64,000 nucleotides of DNA from GCA-2688775 sp035288865 (GTDB lineage: Archaea > Nanobdellota > Nanobdellia > Woesearchaeales > GW2011-AR4). Position 1 is the first letter of the stretch. Each line of letters starts with the position of its first letter. The position numbers were made by a program, and so were the translations under genes. Positions 1 to 8,176 of this stretch are shown piece after piece. The stretch spans positions 1-64,000 of the forward strand of contig DATDZA010000017.1 of NCBI GenBank assembly GCA_035288865.1, read 5' to 3'. The notes beneath the pieces are model-generated. The model saw only the letters and a program-made list of their open reading frames with translations. It was not told the DNA's origin and did not search any database.

Positions 1-122
1 TCCTCATCATAGCCCTCAACTTCAGCTTTCCCGTATTGAGCAAGCTCATGGACTTCCTCGGGGCTTAGTTTTTTTCCTACTAAACTATTTAAATCATTTA
101 ATGAAAAAGTTATTGTTGGCAT
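1..122 (-). CDS. pheT: Phenylalanyl-tRNA synthetase beta subunit, N-terminal fragment
   Basis: Partial gene cut by the window edge; only about the first 40 codons are present. The translation begins MPTITFSLNDLNSLVGKK, the typical N-terminus of archaeal PheRS beta chains. The ATG lies two bases after the stop of the zinc-ribbon gene, and pheS lies upstream on the same strand. The beta chain pairs with PheS to charge tRNA-Phe and carries the editing and tRNA-binding domains, none of which is visible here. The call rests on the N-terminal match and the neighbour. Confidence 0.8.
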   Translation of the reverse strand, partial: MPTITFSLNDLNSLVGKKLSPEEVHELAQYGKAEVEGYDE

Positions 123-124
123 TT

Positions 125-337
125 TTATCCGGAATTTTTATTAAAATTTTTCCTGAAATCCTCAATTTCCTTTATGTTAATTTCCGGAAACAATCCTGAA
201 TAGCCGCATTTTTCACATTTTTCTGCAACTGGCATCAGCATATCAATAAAATTTGACTTGATCGGCAAATCTATGCTTCCGCATTTCGGGCAGATTTTAA
301 TGAACTCTTCTTTGTTTTTCATGAATTTAATACCCAC
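125..337 (-). CDS. Small zinc-ribbon protein between pheS and pheT
   Basis: A 70-residue protein with two CPxCG-type knuckles, CPKCGS (about residues 16-21) and CEKCGYSG (about 41-48), followed by a charged C-terminal tail. This is enough for one four-cysteine zinc ribbon. The listed start is a GTG; an ATG five codons downstream (position 322) is an equally good start and gives 65 residues. It sits immediately before pheT (2-bp gap) but is separated from pheS by a 205-bp hairpin-rich spacer. Function unknown; a nucleic-acid-binding or translation accessory role would be inference only. Confidence 0.7.
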   Translation of the reverse strand: MGIKFMKNKEEFIKICPKCGSIDLPIKSNFIDMLMPVAEKCEKCGYSGLFPEINIKEIEDFRKNFNKNSG

Positions 338-542
338 ATTTTTTTTCTTGAACTATTTTTTCGTGGGCTGAAGGAACGAAGTTCTGAATCCCACACTTTT
401 TGATGAAACTTTTTTGTCGAATGGGAGTGAGCTCGTTGCGAACTCGCTCACAAGTCACTAAAAAGTTTCCCGTCCTTCCGAATTATATGGGGAAGTTCCG
501 AAAACCTAGGGTTTTCGATAATCAAGGGGCGGAACCCCTGTT
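338..542. repeat. Hairpin-rich spacer between pheS and the zinc-ribbon gene
   Basis: Several inverted repeats are packed into 205 bp: GTGGG 363-367 with CCCAC 390-394; GAAC 374-377 with GTTC 381-384; GAAACTTTTT 405-414 with AAAAAGTTTC 460-469, enclosing GTGAGC 427-432 with GCTCAC 446-451; CGAAAACC 499-506 with GGTTTTCG 510-517; and AGGGG 525-529 with CCCCT 535-539, the last directly after the pheS stop. The layout resembles the spacer at 25.3-25.5 kb. It could be a terminator array, a processed RNA or a palindromic mobile element. I see no gene in it. Confidence 0.75.
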
Positions 543-2063
543 CTAAATTACCCTTGCGTTTCTCAAAACTTCCAAGTCATGTGAAAATAAATGCCTAATG
601 TCTTTAATTCCTAATTTGAACATAGCTAACCTGTCCAATCCGACGCCCCATGCTATGACCGGGACTTCTTTTCCAATCAGGGATTTAACCATTTCAGGCC
701 TGAAAATTCCGGACCCGGCAAGTTCCATCCAGCCCAAATCAGGATGGTTTACCATCAATTGAGCGCTTGGCTCTGTGAATGGAAAATAGCTTGGAATAAT
801 TTTAATGTCTTTGGCGTCAGCAAATTCCTCTGCGAACATTCTAAGAAGTGACTTCAAATGTCCAAAATTAATCCCTTCTTCAATCACAAATCCGCCAACC
901 TGGTTAAAGTCAGGAAGGTGAGTTGCATCAACAACATCATATCGAAAGCATCTGGCGATTTGAAAATATTTTCCAGGTACCTGTAATTCTTTTGATGCAA
1001 GAGTTCTTGCAGAAATTGGTGTATCATGAGTTCTCAAAATATTTCTGTGCGTTCTTTTAATATCAAAATTATATCTCCACCCTTTAGATCCTGTTTCAAA
1101 GCCATTTTCATGGGCCGCCTTGACATTTCGTAATTTATCCTCAGGCAGTTCTTTCGAATACTTTGGCTCTTTAATATGGTAGCCCTGATGAATATCCCTT
1201 GCCGAATGGAACTGCGGCATGAACAGCGCATCCATGTTCCAGAAATCTGTTTCAACAATTGGCCCAGTCATTTCCTTGAATCCTAAATTGATAAATTTCT
1301 GCCTGACTTCATCCAGGAAACTTCTGTAGTGCTGTTTCCTTCCGGCGAAAATTGGAGGGACACTTACTTTGACGTCAAATCTCCTGAATTTTTTCCCCTT
1401 CCAAGTTCCTGATTTTATAAGTGAGGGAGTTACTTTTTCTATCAGGTCGTCATCAAACTTTTCCATTAGGAGTTTTCTTCCTATTTCAGTCAGTTCAGCT
1501 TCAACGATATTTTTCTGCTCCACTTTCACAATTTTTTTTCTTTTTTTAAGATTGTCAAGGGAAAATTTTTCTTCAACGTTTAAATAGATCAATTCTTTTG
1601 GAAACTCCTCCTTCAAAAATTGCTCTTCAATAAATCCTTTTTTCAGTAAATGTTTTCCGTTGTCAGTCATTGAAATCATAATTTCTTTTTCCTTTTTTAT
1701 TTCAATTGCAGCCTTTGATTTTAACACGCCTAAAGAGATTGTTAACTCTTCATTGCTTAATTTGGTCTTTTTGCCTAATTCGCTTAAGGGGTATTCTTTG
1801 TCAAGAGCCTCAAGAAAAATTCTTTCAGGCAGGCCGTACTTTTTATATTTCAGGCCGTTTTCGTCCAGAGAAATAATTTCTTTTTGGGATTCTTTTATCT
1901 TAACAACATTCTTGTTTTGAAGCCATTGCAAGGCGCGCATGACCTCTACTTCTTTTAACCCAGTTATTTTCATTATATCGTTAAAGGCCGTGAAATTATC
2001 AAGTATCTTTACAACTTTCCTTTCAACAGGATTCAGGCTTTCAGATAATCTTTTTATTTCCAT
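543..2063 (-). CDS. pheS: Phenylalanyl-tRNA synthetase alpha subunit
   Basis: A 506-residue class II aminoacyl-tRNA synthetase subunit of the archaeal/eukaryotic PheS type. The first ~200 residues are the long N-terminal extension with repeated winged-helix-like, tRNA-binding segments. The catalytic core follows, with a motif 2 region FQIARCFRYDVVDATHLP and motif 3 GVGLDRLAMFKLG from residue 473. It forms the alpha2-beta2 enzyme with PheT, which begins downstream on the same strand. Length and motif spacing are normal for archaea. Here a hairpin spacer and a small zinc-ribbon gene separate it from pheT. Confidence 0.97.
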   Translation of the reverse strand: MEIKRLSESLNPVERKVVKILDNFTAFNDIMKITGLKEVEVMRALQWLQNKNVVKIKESQKEIISLDENGLKYKKYGLPERIFLEALDKEYPLSELGKKTKLSNEELTISLGVLKSKAAIEIKKEKEIMISMTDNGKHLLKKGFIEEQFLKEEFPKELIYLNVEEKFSLDNLKKRKKIVKVEQKNIVEAELTEIGRKLLMEKFDDDLIEKVTPSLIKSGTWKGKKFRRFDVKVSVPPIFAGRKQHYRSFLDEVRQKFINLGFKEMTGPIVETDFWNMDALFMPQFHSARDIHQGYHIKEPKYSKELPEDKLRNVKAAHENGFETGSKGWRYNFDIKRTHRNILRTHDTPISARTLASKELQVPGKYFQIARCFRYDVVDATHLPDFNQVGGFVIEEGINFGHLKSLLRMFAEEFADAKDIKIIPSYFPFTEPSAQLMVNHPDLGWMELAGSGIFRPEMVKSLIGKEVPVIAWGVGLDRLAMFKLGIKDIRHLFSHDLEVLRNARVI

Positions 2064-2075
2064 TTTGATAAGAAT

Positions 2076-2576
2076 TTAATGCATCTCAAGCTCCATGTAG
2101 TGCATAACCAGTTCGCAGACTTCATCGGGAGAAAGGCTTGAAGTGTCAATTGTGTAATCAGCGGATTTTTTGTATTTAGTTTCCCTTTCCTGGAAAAATT
2201 CCTTTATCTCATCGGCATAATCATAGCTGTCAGTCACGTTTTTGTTCTTTAATCTGTTTTCTATCGTCCTTAAATCAGCTGTCAAAAGTATGACTACAGA
2301 ATTTTTTTTCAGGCCTATCATGTTTTCATTTCTCATCACGATGTCGCCGCTTACGTCAAAAATGCGATCGTCAAAATCACTCAGCTTTTCCATAACTTCG
2401 GATTCAATTTCCCTGAACTTGTCCCAGCCGTATTTCTTGACATATTTTGGTATGCTGCCTGTTTTTTTGAGTATCTCTTCCTCTGTGAGTATAAGCTTCC
2501 TGTCGAGTTTTCCGGCCAGAAGCCTGCATACTGTTGTCTTGCCCGTTCCCCTGAAACCCATAATTGCAATATTCAT
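2076..2576 (-). CDS. Shikimate-kinase-like P-loop kinase
   Basis: A 166-residue P-loop protein. Walker A is GFRGTGKTT (residues 7-15), followed by the family-typical FREIESEVMEKL segment around residue 54 and an arginine-bearing lid region (ENRLKNKN). This is the AroK/SKI fold of shikimate kinases, which phosphorylate shikimate with ATP. No other shikimate-pathway gene is in this window, and archaeal shikimate kinases are usually of the GHMP type, so a different small-molecule or nucleotide kinase role is possible. It lies 12 bp upstream of pheS on the same strand. Confidence 0.75.
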   Translation of the reverse strand: MNIAIMGFRGTGKTTVCRLLAGKLDRKLILTEEEILKKTGSIPKYVKKYGWDKFREIESEVMEKLSDFDDRIFDVSGDIVMRNENMIGLKKNSVVILLTADLRTIENRLKNKNVTDSYDYADEIKEFFQERETKYKKSADYTIDTSSLSPDEVCELVMHYMELEMH

Positions 2577-2601
2577 CTTTTTGAAGCATTATTTATGCCC
2601 A

Positions 2602-3057
2602 TTATTTATGCTTTTTGCCAGTTAAAGGCAAATACATCTCAATATGCCTTATTCCGGCATCCATAAAAATTCTACCTTTTGGTTTAAAACCAAATCTACC
2701 ATAATAATTTTTGAGATAATATTGCGCATGCATTACAATTCCTTTTGACTGAGACTTTTTGGAATAAGTGATTAGATATTTCATCAGAATATTGCCAATA
2801 CCTTTTCTCCTGTAATTTTTTAATAAAGCTATCCTTTCTAATTTGACTTTTTCATTTAAAAATCTTACTCTGGCGCAGCCTATCACCCTATTTTTGTAAA
2901 AGACAATTGCATGTTTTGAGCTGATGTCAAGCCCATCCTTTTCTCTTTCTTCAAGTACTTTTTGGCCTTCAATGAACACAACTCTGCGTACTTCTAGAAC
3001 TTTCTTTAACTCATCTCTATTCCGCGTCAGTCTTACTTTAACATTTTTTTGAAGCAT
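2602..3057 (-). CDS. GNAT family N-acetyltransferase
   Basis: A 151-residue GNAT protein. The acetyl-CoA-binding segment is visible as LERIALLKNYRRKGIG (about residues 73-88), followed by the helix and the late beta strand with YYLKNYYGRFGFKPKG. The N-terminal LEVRRVVFIEGQKV resembles the ElaA/YjcF branch, which acts on small molecules. The substrate cannot be told from sequence. It is the first gene of a possible minus-strand run into the P-loop kinase (25-bp gap) and pheS. The 265 bp upstream are AT-rich with no gene or RNA that I can see. Confidence 0.85.
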   Translation of the reverse strand: MLQKNVKVRLTRNRDELKKVLEVRRVVFIEGQKVLEEREKDGLDISSKHAIVFYKNRVIGCARVRFLNEKVKLERIALLKNYRRKGIGNILMKYLITYSKKSQSKGIVMHAQYYLKNYYGRFGFKPKGRIFMDAGIRHIEMYLPLTGKKHK

Positions 3058-3322
3058 TTTAAATAAGCAAGTGATACAGCGGGATTAGCCAGAAAACAGC
3101 TAGTCAAAACCTAAAATAAGAGAATAGAATACTATAATTTGAAAATAACCTGTAGAAAGAATATCCAATCAGCGCCATAAAATTAGTGAGCTTTCTCATC
3201 TTTTTCGATATAATACAATATGATGTAGCCAATTATATTTAAATTTATTGGTAGGCAATAGGAAGATAAATAATTATCTGTATGGAAAAGAATTCAAATT
3301 TTATTCATTTATTGGAGAAATA

Positions 3323-4459
3323 TTAACTTAAATGTATCTCAACAACGTCTTTGTCCTGCAAAACGTGGTCAAGCCTTCTTACCGGCATTCCGTCAAATCT
3401 TGCGGACTTTCCGAATATTCTTGCAAACCGGAATTTGGATATGAAATCCTTGTGCAGCTTCAGGCAAAAATCTCTTAAAGTGTTTCCTGTCCGCATTATC
3501 ACCGGAACGTTCAAATCAGCTTTTTTTCCGGCTTCTTTTGTGTAAATTCTCATGAATTCCAGCCTCTTGAAAATTAATTTTTTTAATTCTTCTGTATTTA
3601 TTTTCTTCTCCGCAGAAATGCAGATATCGGGATTAACTATTTCCATGACCCTTGCCAGCTCTTCTTTGTCAACCATATCTATTTTGTTTAAAATTATTAT
3701 CCCGGGAACATATTTCTTGTTGCCCTCAATTGCATCAATCATCTGGTCGTCTGTTATGTCTTCCCTGACAACAACGCTTGAATTTTCGAGCCTGAACTCC
3801 TTCAGAATATTTTTTATTGTCTCCTCACTTATTTTTGTCAGTTTAACAGTCAGTCCAAGGTCAATCCCACCTCTTAGCCTTCTGGCAATCTTAACCTGGG
3901 GTGGCTTTTGGTTTAATCTTAATCCGGTGTCATAAATTTCCTCCTGCACGACTTTCAAATGCTCAGGGCTGAAAACATCCACAATAATCAAGACCAAATC
4001 AGCGCTCTGCGCGCACGCCAAAACTTCTCTTCCCCTGCCTCTTCCTGTTGCAGCGCCTTCAACAATCCCGGGAACGTCAAGAATTTGAATTTTTGAATGA
4101 TTGTATTCCAGCAATCCCGGAATGCACGTTAAGGTTGTAAAAGCATAGGCGCCTATCGGAGAATTCGCGTTTGTTATTGCGTTTAATAAGGTTGATTTTC
4201 CAACAGATGGAAATCCGACCATTATGGCAGTTGCATCGCCGCTTCTTCTCACGCTGAAGCCCATGCCGCCTCCCTTTGCGGCAGCTTTCCTCTGGAAATC
4301 CTCCTTTATTTTCGCTAATTTCGCCTTGACTAATCCAATATGCCCCTGAGTCTTCTTGTTGTATTTTGTAGTGGACAGCTCTTCTTCCAGTTCCTTTACT
4401 TTCTTGTCGTGGGCAGATTCGTGCGACTTAACATCTTTAATGTTGTATTGCTGTGCCAT
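3323..4459 (-). CDS. drg: DRG family GTPase (OBG-like, with TGS domain)
   Basis: A 378-residue GTPase of the DRG/Rbg family. Residues 1-65 are a basic helical segment. G1 is GFPSVGKST (82-90), G3 is DVPG in LDVPGIVEGA, and G4 is NKID. The G domain is interrupted by the DRG insertion (ARRLRGGIDLGLTV), and a C-terminal TGS domain ends with KDVVEIHLS. DRG proteins bind ribosomes and are thought to rescue or regulate stalled translation. A TATA-like element GATATAAAAAGG lies about 25 nt upstream of the ATG. Confidence 0.95.
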   Translation of the reverse strand: MAQQYNIKDVKSHESAHDKKVKELEEELSTTKYNKKTQGHIGLVKAKLAKIKEDFQRKAAAKGGGMGFSVRRSGDATAIMVGFPSVGKSTLLNAITNANSPIGAYAFTTLTCIPGLLEYNHSKIQILDVPGIVEGAATGRGRGREVLACAQSADLVLIIVDVFSPEHLKVVQEEIYDTGLRLNQKPPQVKIARRLRGGIDLGLTVKLTKISEETIKNILKEFRLENSSVVVREDITDDQMIDAIEGNKKYVPGIIILNKIDMVDKEELARVMEIVNPDICISAEKKINTEELKKLIFKRLEFMRIYTKEAGKKADLNVPVIMRTGNTLRDFCLKLHKDFISKFRFARIFGKSARFDGMPVRRLDHVLQDKDVVEIHLS

Positions 4460-4544
4460 AAAATAACGCTAAGGAAGATGATATAAAAAGGTTTGTTTGG
4501 CTTATTAGAAAATTATTTAAATGATTTTACACAATGCTGCTGAA

Positions 4545-4949
4545 ATGAAAGATTTGTTTAATCTAAAATCACTCATTAAGATATTCTGGTTACCAATTTT
4601 AATCTTATCAATTCATGCTGTTCTAAGTTTTTTTAAAGTCTATGGATCAATTTGGTAGATAGATATTCCAATGCATTTTTTCGGTGGGGTTTTAATTGGT
4701 AGATCTTATTTTTTATTTCTAAACTATATCCAAGAAATAGGTTATTTAGGCAAAACACACCCATTGATATTTTTTGCAATTGTAATATCTATGGTTGGAC
4801 TAACAGTAGTTACCTGGGAATTTTTAGAATTTTCTTCTGATTATATTTTACATACTACTGCACAACCAAGTTTAGCAAACACCATGCAAGATATGTTCCT
4901 TGGAATAATTGGTGGAATGGTAGGTCACTTTATTGCTAAGAAATATTAA
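4545..4949 (+). pseudogene. Small polytopic membrane protein interrupted by an in-frame TAG
   Basis: A single reading frame runs from ATG 4545 to TAA 4949 but is broken by a TAG at 4656-4658. The first part encodes 37 residues with one hydrophobic span. The second continues in the same frame with IDIPMHFFGGVLIG and three more spans. Both halves look like one roughly 134-residue membrane protein in which W-x-IDIPMHF is continuous. ATTTAAAT at 4515-4522 is correctly placed to start a message at ATG 4545. A restart at ATG 4671 could still give a 92-residue protein. Readthrough or sequence error cannot be excluded. Confidence 0.65.
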
Positions 4950-5024
4950 TTAATTTTCTCGGGATATTCTCCAAATAAAGTTCAAGAAGCCAAATCGTGG
5001 TGGGCGGAATAGTGCAACTAATCA

Positions 5025-5147
5025 TTAAAGGTTTTTAGTATATTTCACAGCACTCTTTTGGCTGAAAATTTTTACTCCAGTACCTTTCCGCATTCTTTTA
5101 TCTATCTCATCGTATTTTTTGATATTCTGAAGCATGAGTTTATCCAT
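5025..5147 (-). CDS. Small 40-residue protein downstream of transaldolase
   Basis: A short ORF whose ATG lies two bases after the transaldolase stop codon. It encodes MDKLMLQNIKKYDEIDKRMR followed by a basic 20-residue tail; it is charged and probably helical at the N-terminus. Tight spacing to the operon and normal codon use suggest it is translated, but I recognise no family. Its stop codon falls in sequence that resembles the repeat found at 9.3, 13.0 and 37.3 kb, so its 3' end may have been set by that element. Confidence 0.4.
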   Translation of the reverse strand: MDKLMLQNIKKYDEIDKRMRKGTGVKIFSQKSAVKYTKNL

Positions 5148-5149
5148 TT

Positions 5150-5800
5150 TTACTTCTTCTTCGGAACTTTCTCCCAATCTTCCAGGAATTTCTTAATCCC
5201 GTCATCTGTGAGTTTGTGCTTAAACAGCTGCTCGAATACAGAATAAGGAATTGTTGCAATGTCTGCTCCTATTTTTGCAGCTTCAAGGACGTGATTGGTG
5301 CTTCTGACTGAAGCAACCAGAATTTGCGTTTTAAAATCATAATTATCGTAAATTAATCTTATCTCTTTGATTAAATCCATTCCAACTTCTCCAATATCAT
5401 CTAATCTTCCGACAAAAGGGCTGATGATGAATGCTCCAGATTTTGCAGCAAGCAAAGCCTGATTTGCAGAAAAGCACAAAGTAACATTTACTTTTAATCC
5501 TTGTTTTGTTAGTCTTTGACACGCTTTCATCCCTTCAACCGTCATAGGGACTTTGATAATAATATTTTTAGCTATTTTAGAGAATGCAATGCCTTCTTTT
5601 ACCATTCCTTCAGCATTTGGAGAAATAGTTTCAGCGCTTACTGGGCCTTTAACAATTTTGCAAATTTCTTTTAAAGTTTCATTATAATCACGGCCGGCTT
5701 TCATAATCAAGGATGGATTTGTTGTTACACCATCACAAAGACCGGCATCCGCTGCCTTTCTGATTTCTGAGACTTCCGCACTATCGATAAAAATTTGCAT
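5150..5800 (-). CDS. Transaldolase / fructose-6-phosphate aldolase family
   Basis: A 216-residue protein of the small transaldolase (TalC/FSA-like) family. Visible signatures are FIDSAEVSEI near the N-terminus, DGVTTNPSLI, the Schiff-base lysine in IIIKVPMT, and ISPFVGRLDD with the late SVRS strand. It transfers dihydroxyacetone units between sugar phosphates. Start chosen at MQIFIDSAE, the usual family start; a further ATG lies four codons upstream at 5812. It is downstream of the two transketolase halves on the same strand, so the pathway is non-oxidative pentose interconversion. Confidence 0.92.
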   Translation of the reverse strand: MQIFIDSAEVSEIRKAADAGLCDGVTTNPSLIMKAGRDYNETLKEICKIVKGPVSAETISPNAEGMVKEGIAFSKIAKNIIIKVPMTVEGMKACQRLTKQGLKVNVTLCFSANQALLAAKSGAFIISPFVGRLDDIGEVGMDLIKEIRLIYDNYDFKTQILVASVRSTNHVLEAAKIGADIATIPYSVFEQLFKHKLTDDGIKKFLEDWEKVPKKK

Positions 5801-5856
5801 TTTAAATTTCACCTGTATTATTGTAATGAATATCTGTTTTTAATCCTTTGCCCATA

Positions 5857-6285
5857 TTATATACTAACCAAAACCGCTCCCACAACAATCAAAACAGCGC
5901 CTGAAATCACCCTGTACATGTGTGTCGCGTCAGGCACTTCATGCAAAATAAGTATTCCAAGCAAAACCGCAATCAGGGTGTTGGTATTGTAAATAGGCGC
6001 CAATCTTGCAACATCTGCATTTTGTGAAATTGCTATTGCAACGACAAGAAACCCAATTCCCCAGATTAGTCCGGAAACAAAAATTAGTCCGTTCGATTTC
6101 CAGTCAAAGCTGTAACCCGGCTTGAACAAAAGGACTATTCCAAGAATTACGATTATTCCGAGGGCAACAAGAAAGCTGCTGTAATACGGGCTTAAATTTC
6201 CCTTTTGCGCTGCGTACTTGTAAAGCACAGTCTGTATTCCAAAACAAAAAGCTGCGATAATCCCGTACCAAATCCAGTTTTGCAT
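5857..6285 (-). CDS. EamA/DMT-type small membrane transporter
   Basis: A 142-residue protein with about five hydrophobic spans, starting MQNWIWYGIIAAFCFGIQTVLYK and ending with the typical LHEVPDATHMYRVISGAVLIVVGAVLVSI. This is one EamA repeat, half of a normal ten-span drug/metabolite transporter, so it would have to work as a dimer. It is inserted between transketolase C and transaldolase (20- and 56-bp gaps), so a sugar or metabolite substrate is conceivable, but nothing in the sequence fixes it. Confidence 0.82.
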   Translation of the reverse strand: MQNWIWYGIIAAFCFGIQTVLYKYAAQKGNLSPYYSSFLVALGIIVILGIVLLFKPGYSFDWKSNGLIFVSGLIWGIGFLVVAIAISQNADVARLAPIYNTNTLIAVLLGILILHEVPDATHMYRVISGAVLIVVGAVLVSI

Positions 6286-6305
6286 TTTAATTTTGTAAAT
6301 TTATT

Positions 6306-7250
6306 TTAGTGATTTTTCTTTCCAAGAAACTTTTTTACTTCATCAGCAACTGACTGTGAATCAAGACCATACTTTTTATATAACTCCTCGGGCTTTCCAG
6401 ATTCTCCGAATTTATCTTTCATTCCGATTCTTTTCATTAGGCAAGGATAGTTCTCACTTAAAACTTCAGCAACAGCGCTTCCAAGCCCACCAATCACATT
6501 ATGGTCTTCTGCCGTAACTACGCAATTTGTTTTCTTTGCCAAATCAATAATTAAATCCGAATCAATCGGCTTTATCGTGTGAATATTCACAACATAAATT
6601 TCAATATTATCATTTTTTAGAATATCAGCAGCTATTATAGATTCATGCACCATTGTGCCTGAAGCAAAAATAACCGCAACTTTTCCCTGCCTCAGAATTT
6701 CGCCTTTTCCTATTTCAAATTTATAATTTTTGTCATGAATAATTGGGTAAGCAGTCCGGTGAACTCTCATGTAAGACGGCCCTTTGTAATCTGCAAGCGC
6801 AAAAACCATTTTCTCTGCTTCAGCTGCATCAGATGGCTGCAAAACAACCATATTGGGCAATGAACGATAGATTGCAACATCTTCAAGGGCCTGCGCCGAC
6901 TTTCCATCTTCTCCGGTTGTAATGCCTGCATGGCTTCCGCATATTTTGACATTCAGCTTGTTTCTTGCAACAATGTTTCTGACAAATTCAAAAGCCCTCT
7001 CGCTGAAAACTGCAAAAGTGCTTGCGTAAGGTATTTTGCCGGACACCGACAAGCCGGCAGCGGCTCCAATCATGTCCTGCTCTGCAATTCCCATAGTGAA
7101 AAATCTTTCAGGGAATTCTTTTCCAAAATATTCGGCTTTTGTGCTGTCACCCAAATCAGCGTCTACAACAACAACATTCTTGTTAATTCTGCCTAATTCC
7201 AGCAACGCTTTTCCGTATCCTTCTCTTGTTGCGATTTTTTGAATTTCCAT
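6306..7250 (-). CDS. Transketolase, C-terminal subunit
   Basis: Carries the pyrimidine-binding and C-terminal domains of a split transketolase. Signatures are VVVDADLGDSTKAEYF, FFTMGIAEQDMIGAAAGLSV with the catalytic-type glutamate, and YMRVHR. Start chosen at MEIQKIATREGYG (ATG 7248-7250), which gives 314 residues and lies after the stop of the N-terminal subunit. The frame is open further upstream, but a longer start would add a low-complexity, lysine/asparagine-rich leader overlapping that gene. It works with the N-terminal half to move two-carbon ketol units. Confidence 0.95.
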   Translation of the reverse strand: MEIQKIATREGYGKALLELGRINKNVVVVDADLGDSTKAEYFGKEFPERFFTMGIAEQDMIGAAAGLSVSGKIPYASTFAVFSERAFEFVRNIVARNKLNVKICGSHAGITTGEDGKSAQALEDVAIYRSLPNMVVLQPSDAAEAEKMVFALADYKGPSYMRVHRTAYPIIHDKNYKFEIGKGEILRQGKVAVIFASGTMVHESIIAADILKNDNIEIYVVNIHTIKPIDSDLIIDLAKKTNCVVTAEDHNVIGGLGSAVAEVLSENYPCLMKRIGMKDKFGESGKPEELYKKYGLDSQSVADEVKKFLGKKNH

Positions 7251-7284
7251 TTTTTTATTTGAATTATTATTAATTTTTAAATTA

Positions 7285-8130
7285 TCATTTAAATTTCTTA
7301 ACATCAATATTTTCAATCTCCAAAATAGCTTTTCTGTATTCTTCTTCATTCGGGGCTTTGCCGTGGAATTTATAATTTAGTTCCATAAACGAAACTCCTT
7401 TTCCTTTTATCGTGTTTGAAATAATCATAGTTGGTTTTCCGTTTGATAATTTGTAAGCTTTATCAAGAGCCTTGGCATTTTGCGCCATGTCATGCCCGTT
7501 AATTGAAATTACATTCCATCCGAACGCTTTCCATTTTGCAGAAACATTTCCGATGTCCATTATCTCCCTAGTTTTTCCGGTTTCCTGAACTTGATTTTTA
7601 TCCAGAATGCCAATAAAATTATCCAGCTTGTGAAACGCAGCTGACATTGAAGCCTCCCATACAGACCCTTCCTGTGATTCGCCGTCGCCAATCATTGCAA
7701 TAATTTTGTGATTCTTCTTGTCAAGCTTTCCGGCCAAGGCTATCCCTACAGCAAAACTTATTCCCTGCCCAAGCGAGCCGCCCGCAAAATCAATTCCCGG
7801 CGTGCTTAATTCAGGATGCCCCTGCAGCATTCTTCCGGTTTTCCTGAATCCGTCAAGCTCAGATTTTGGAAAATACCCTTTGTCAGCAAGAACGACATAT
7901 AATCCCGGGCTTGCATGGCCTTTGCTTAAAATAAACCTGTCTCTGTCTTCCCAATGAGGATTTTTAGGGTCAATTTTCAGCTTGTAATAGTACAATGCCA
8001 CAAGCATGTCTATTTCACTTAATGAGCCGCCAGGATGGCCAGATTGCGCTTTATATACAACTTCAATTATTTCTTTCCTCATCTCCTTAGCTTTCTGCTT
8101 CAGTCCGAGAACAAAATCAGTTTTTGCCAT
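7285..8130 (-). CDS. Transketolase, N-terminal subunit
   Basis: A 281-residue thiamine-diphosphate-binding half of transketolase. It has SGHPGGSLSEID (from residue 30), LSKGHASPGLY, GGSLGQGISFAVG, and the ThDP motif GDGESQEGSVWEAS ending in DKNQ. It is the first gene of a minus-strand operon: transketolase N, transketolase C, EamA protein, transaldolase and a 40-residue ORF. A TATA-like AGATATAAAAAG lies upstream. Splitting transketolase into two genes is normal in archaea. Confidence 0.96.
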   Translation of the reverse strand: MAKTDFVLGLKQKAKEMRKEIIEVVYKAQSGHPGGSLSEIDMLVALYYYKLKIDPKNPHWEDRDRFILSKGHASPGLYVVLADKGYFPKSELDGFRKTGRMLQGHPELSTPGIDFAGGSLGQGISFAVGIALAGKLDKKNHKIIAMIGDGESQEGSVWEASMSAAFHKLDNFIGILDKNQVQETGKTREIMDIGNVSAKWKAFGWNVISINGHDMAQNAKALDKAYKLSNGKPTMIISNTIKGKGVSFMELNYKFHGKAPNEEEYRKAILEIENIDVKKFK

Positions 8131-8176
8131 TATATAAACATAGAATAATTCACTTTTTATATCTTTGCATTAATTA

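Noticed and set aside
3058..3322. Possible RNA gene in the 265-bp gap upstream of the acetyltransferase
   Set aside because: AT-rich, no stable stem, no tRNA features and no conserved box motifs seen.
4656..4658. Pyrrolysine codon
   Set aside because: TAG ends several ordinary genes in the window (for example at 19655, 30189 and 40557) and no pyrrolysine gene is seen; mutation is simpler.
7251..7349. Longer start for transketolase C subunit
   Set aside because: It would overlap the N-subunit gene and add a Lys/Asn-rich leader absent from the family.
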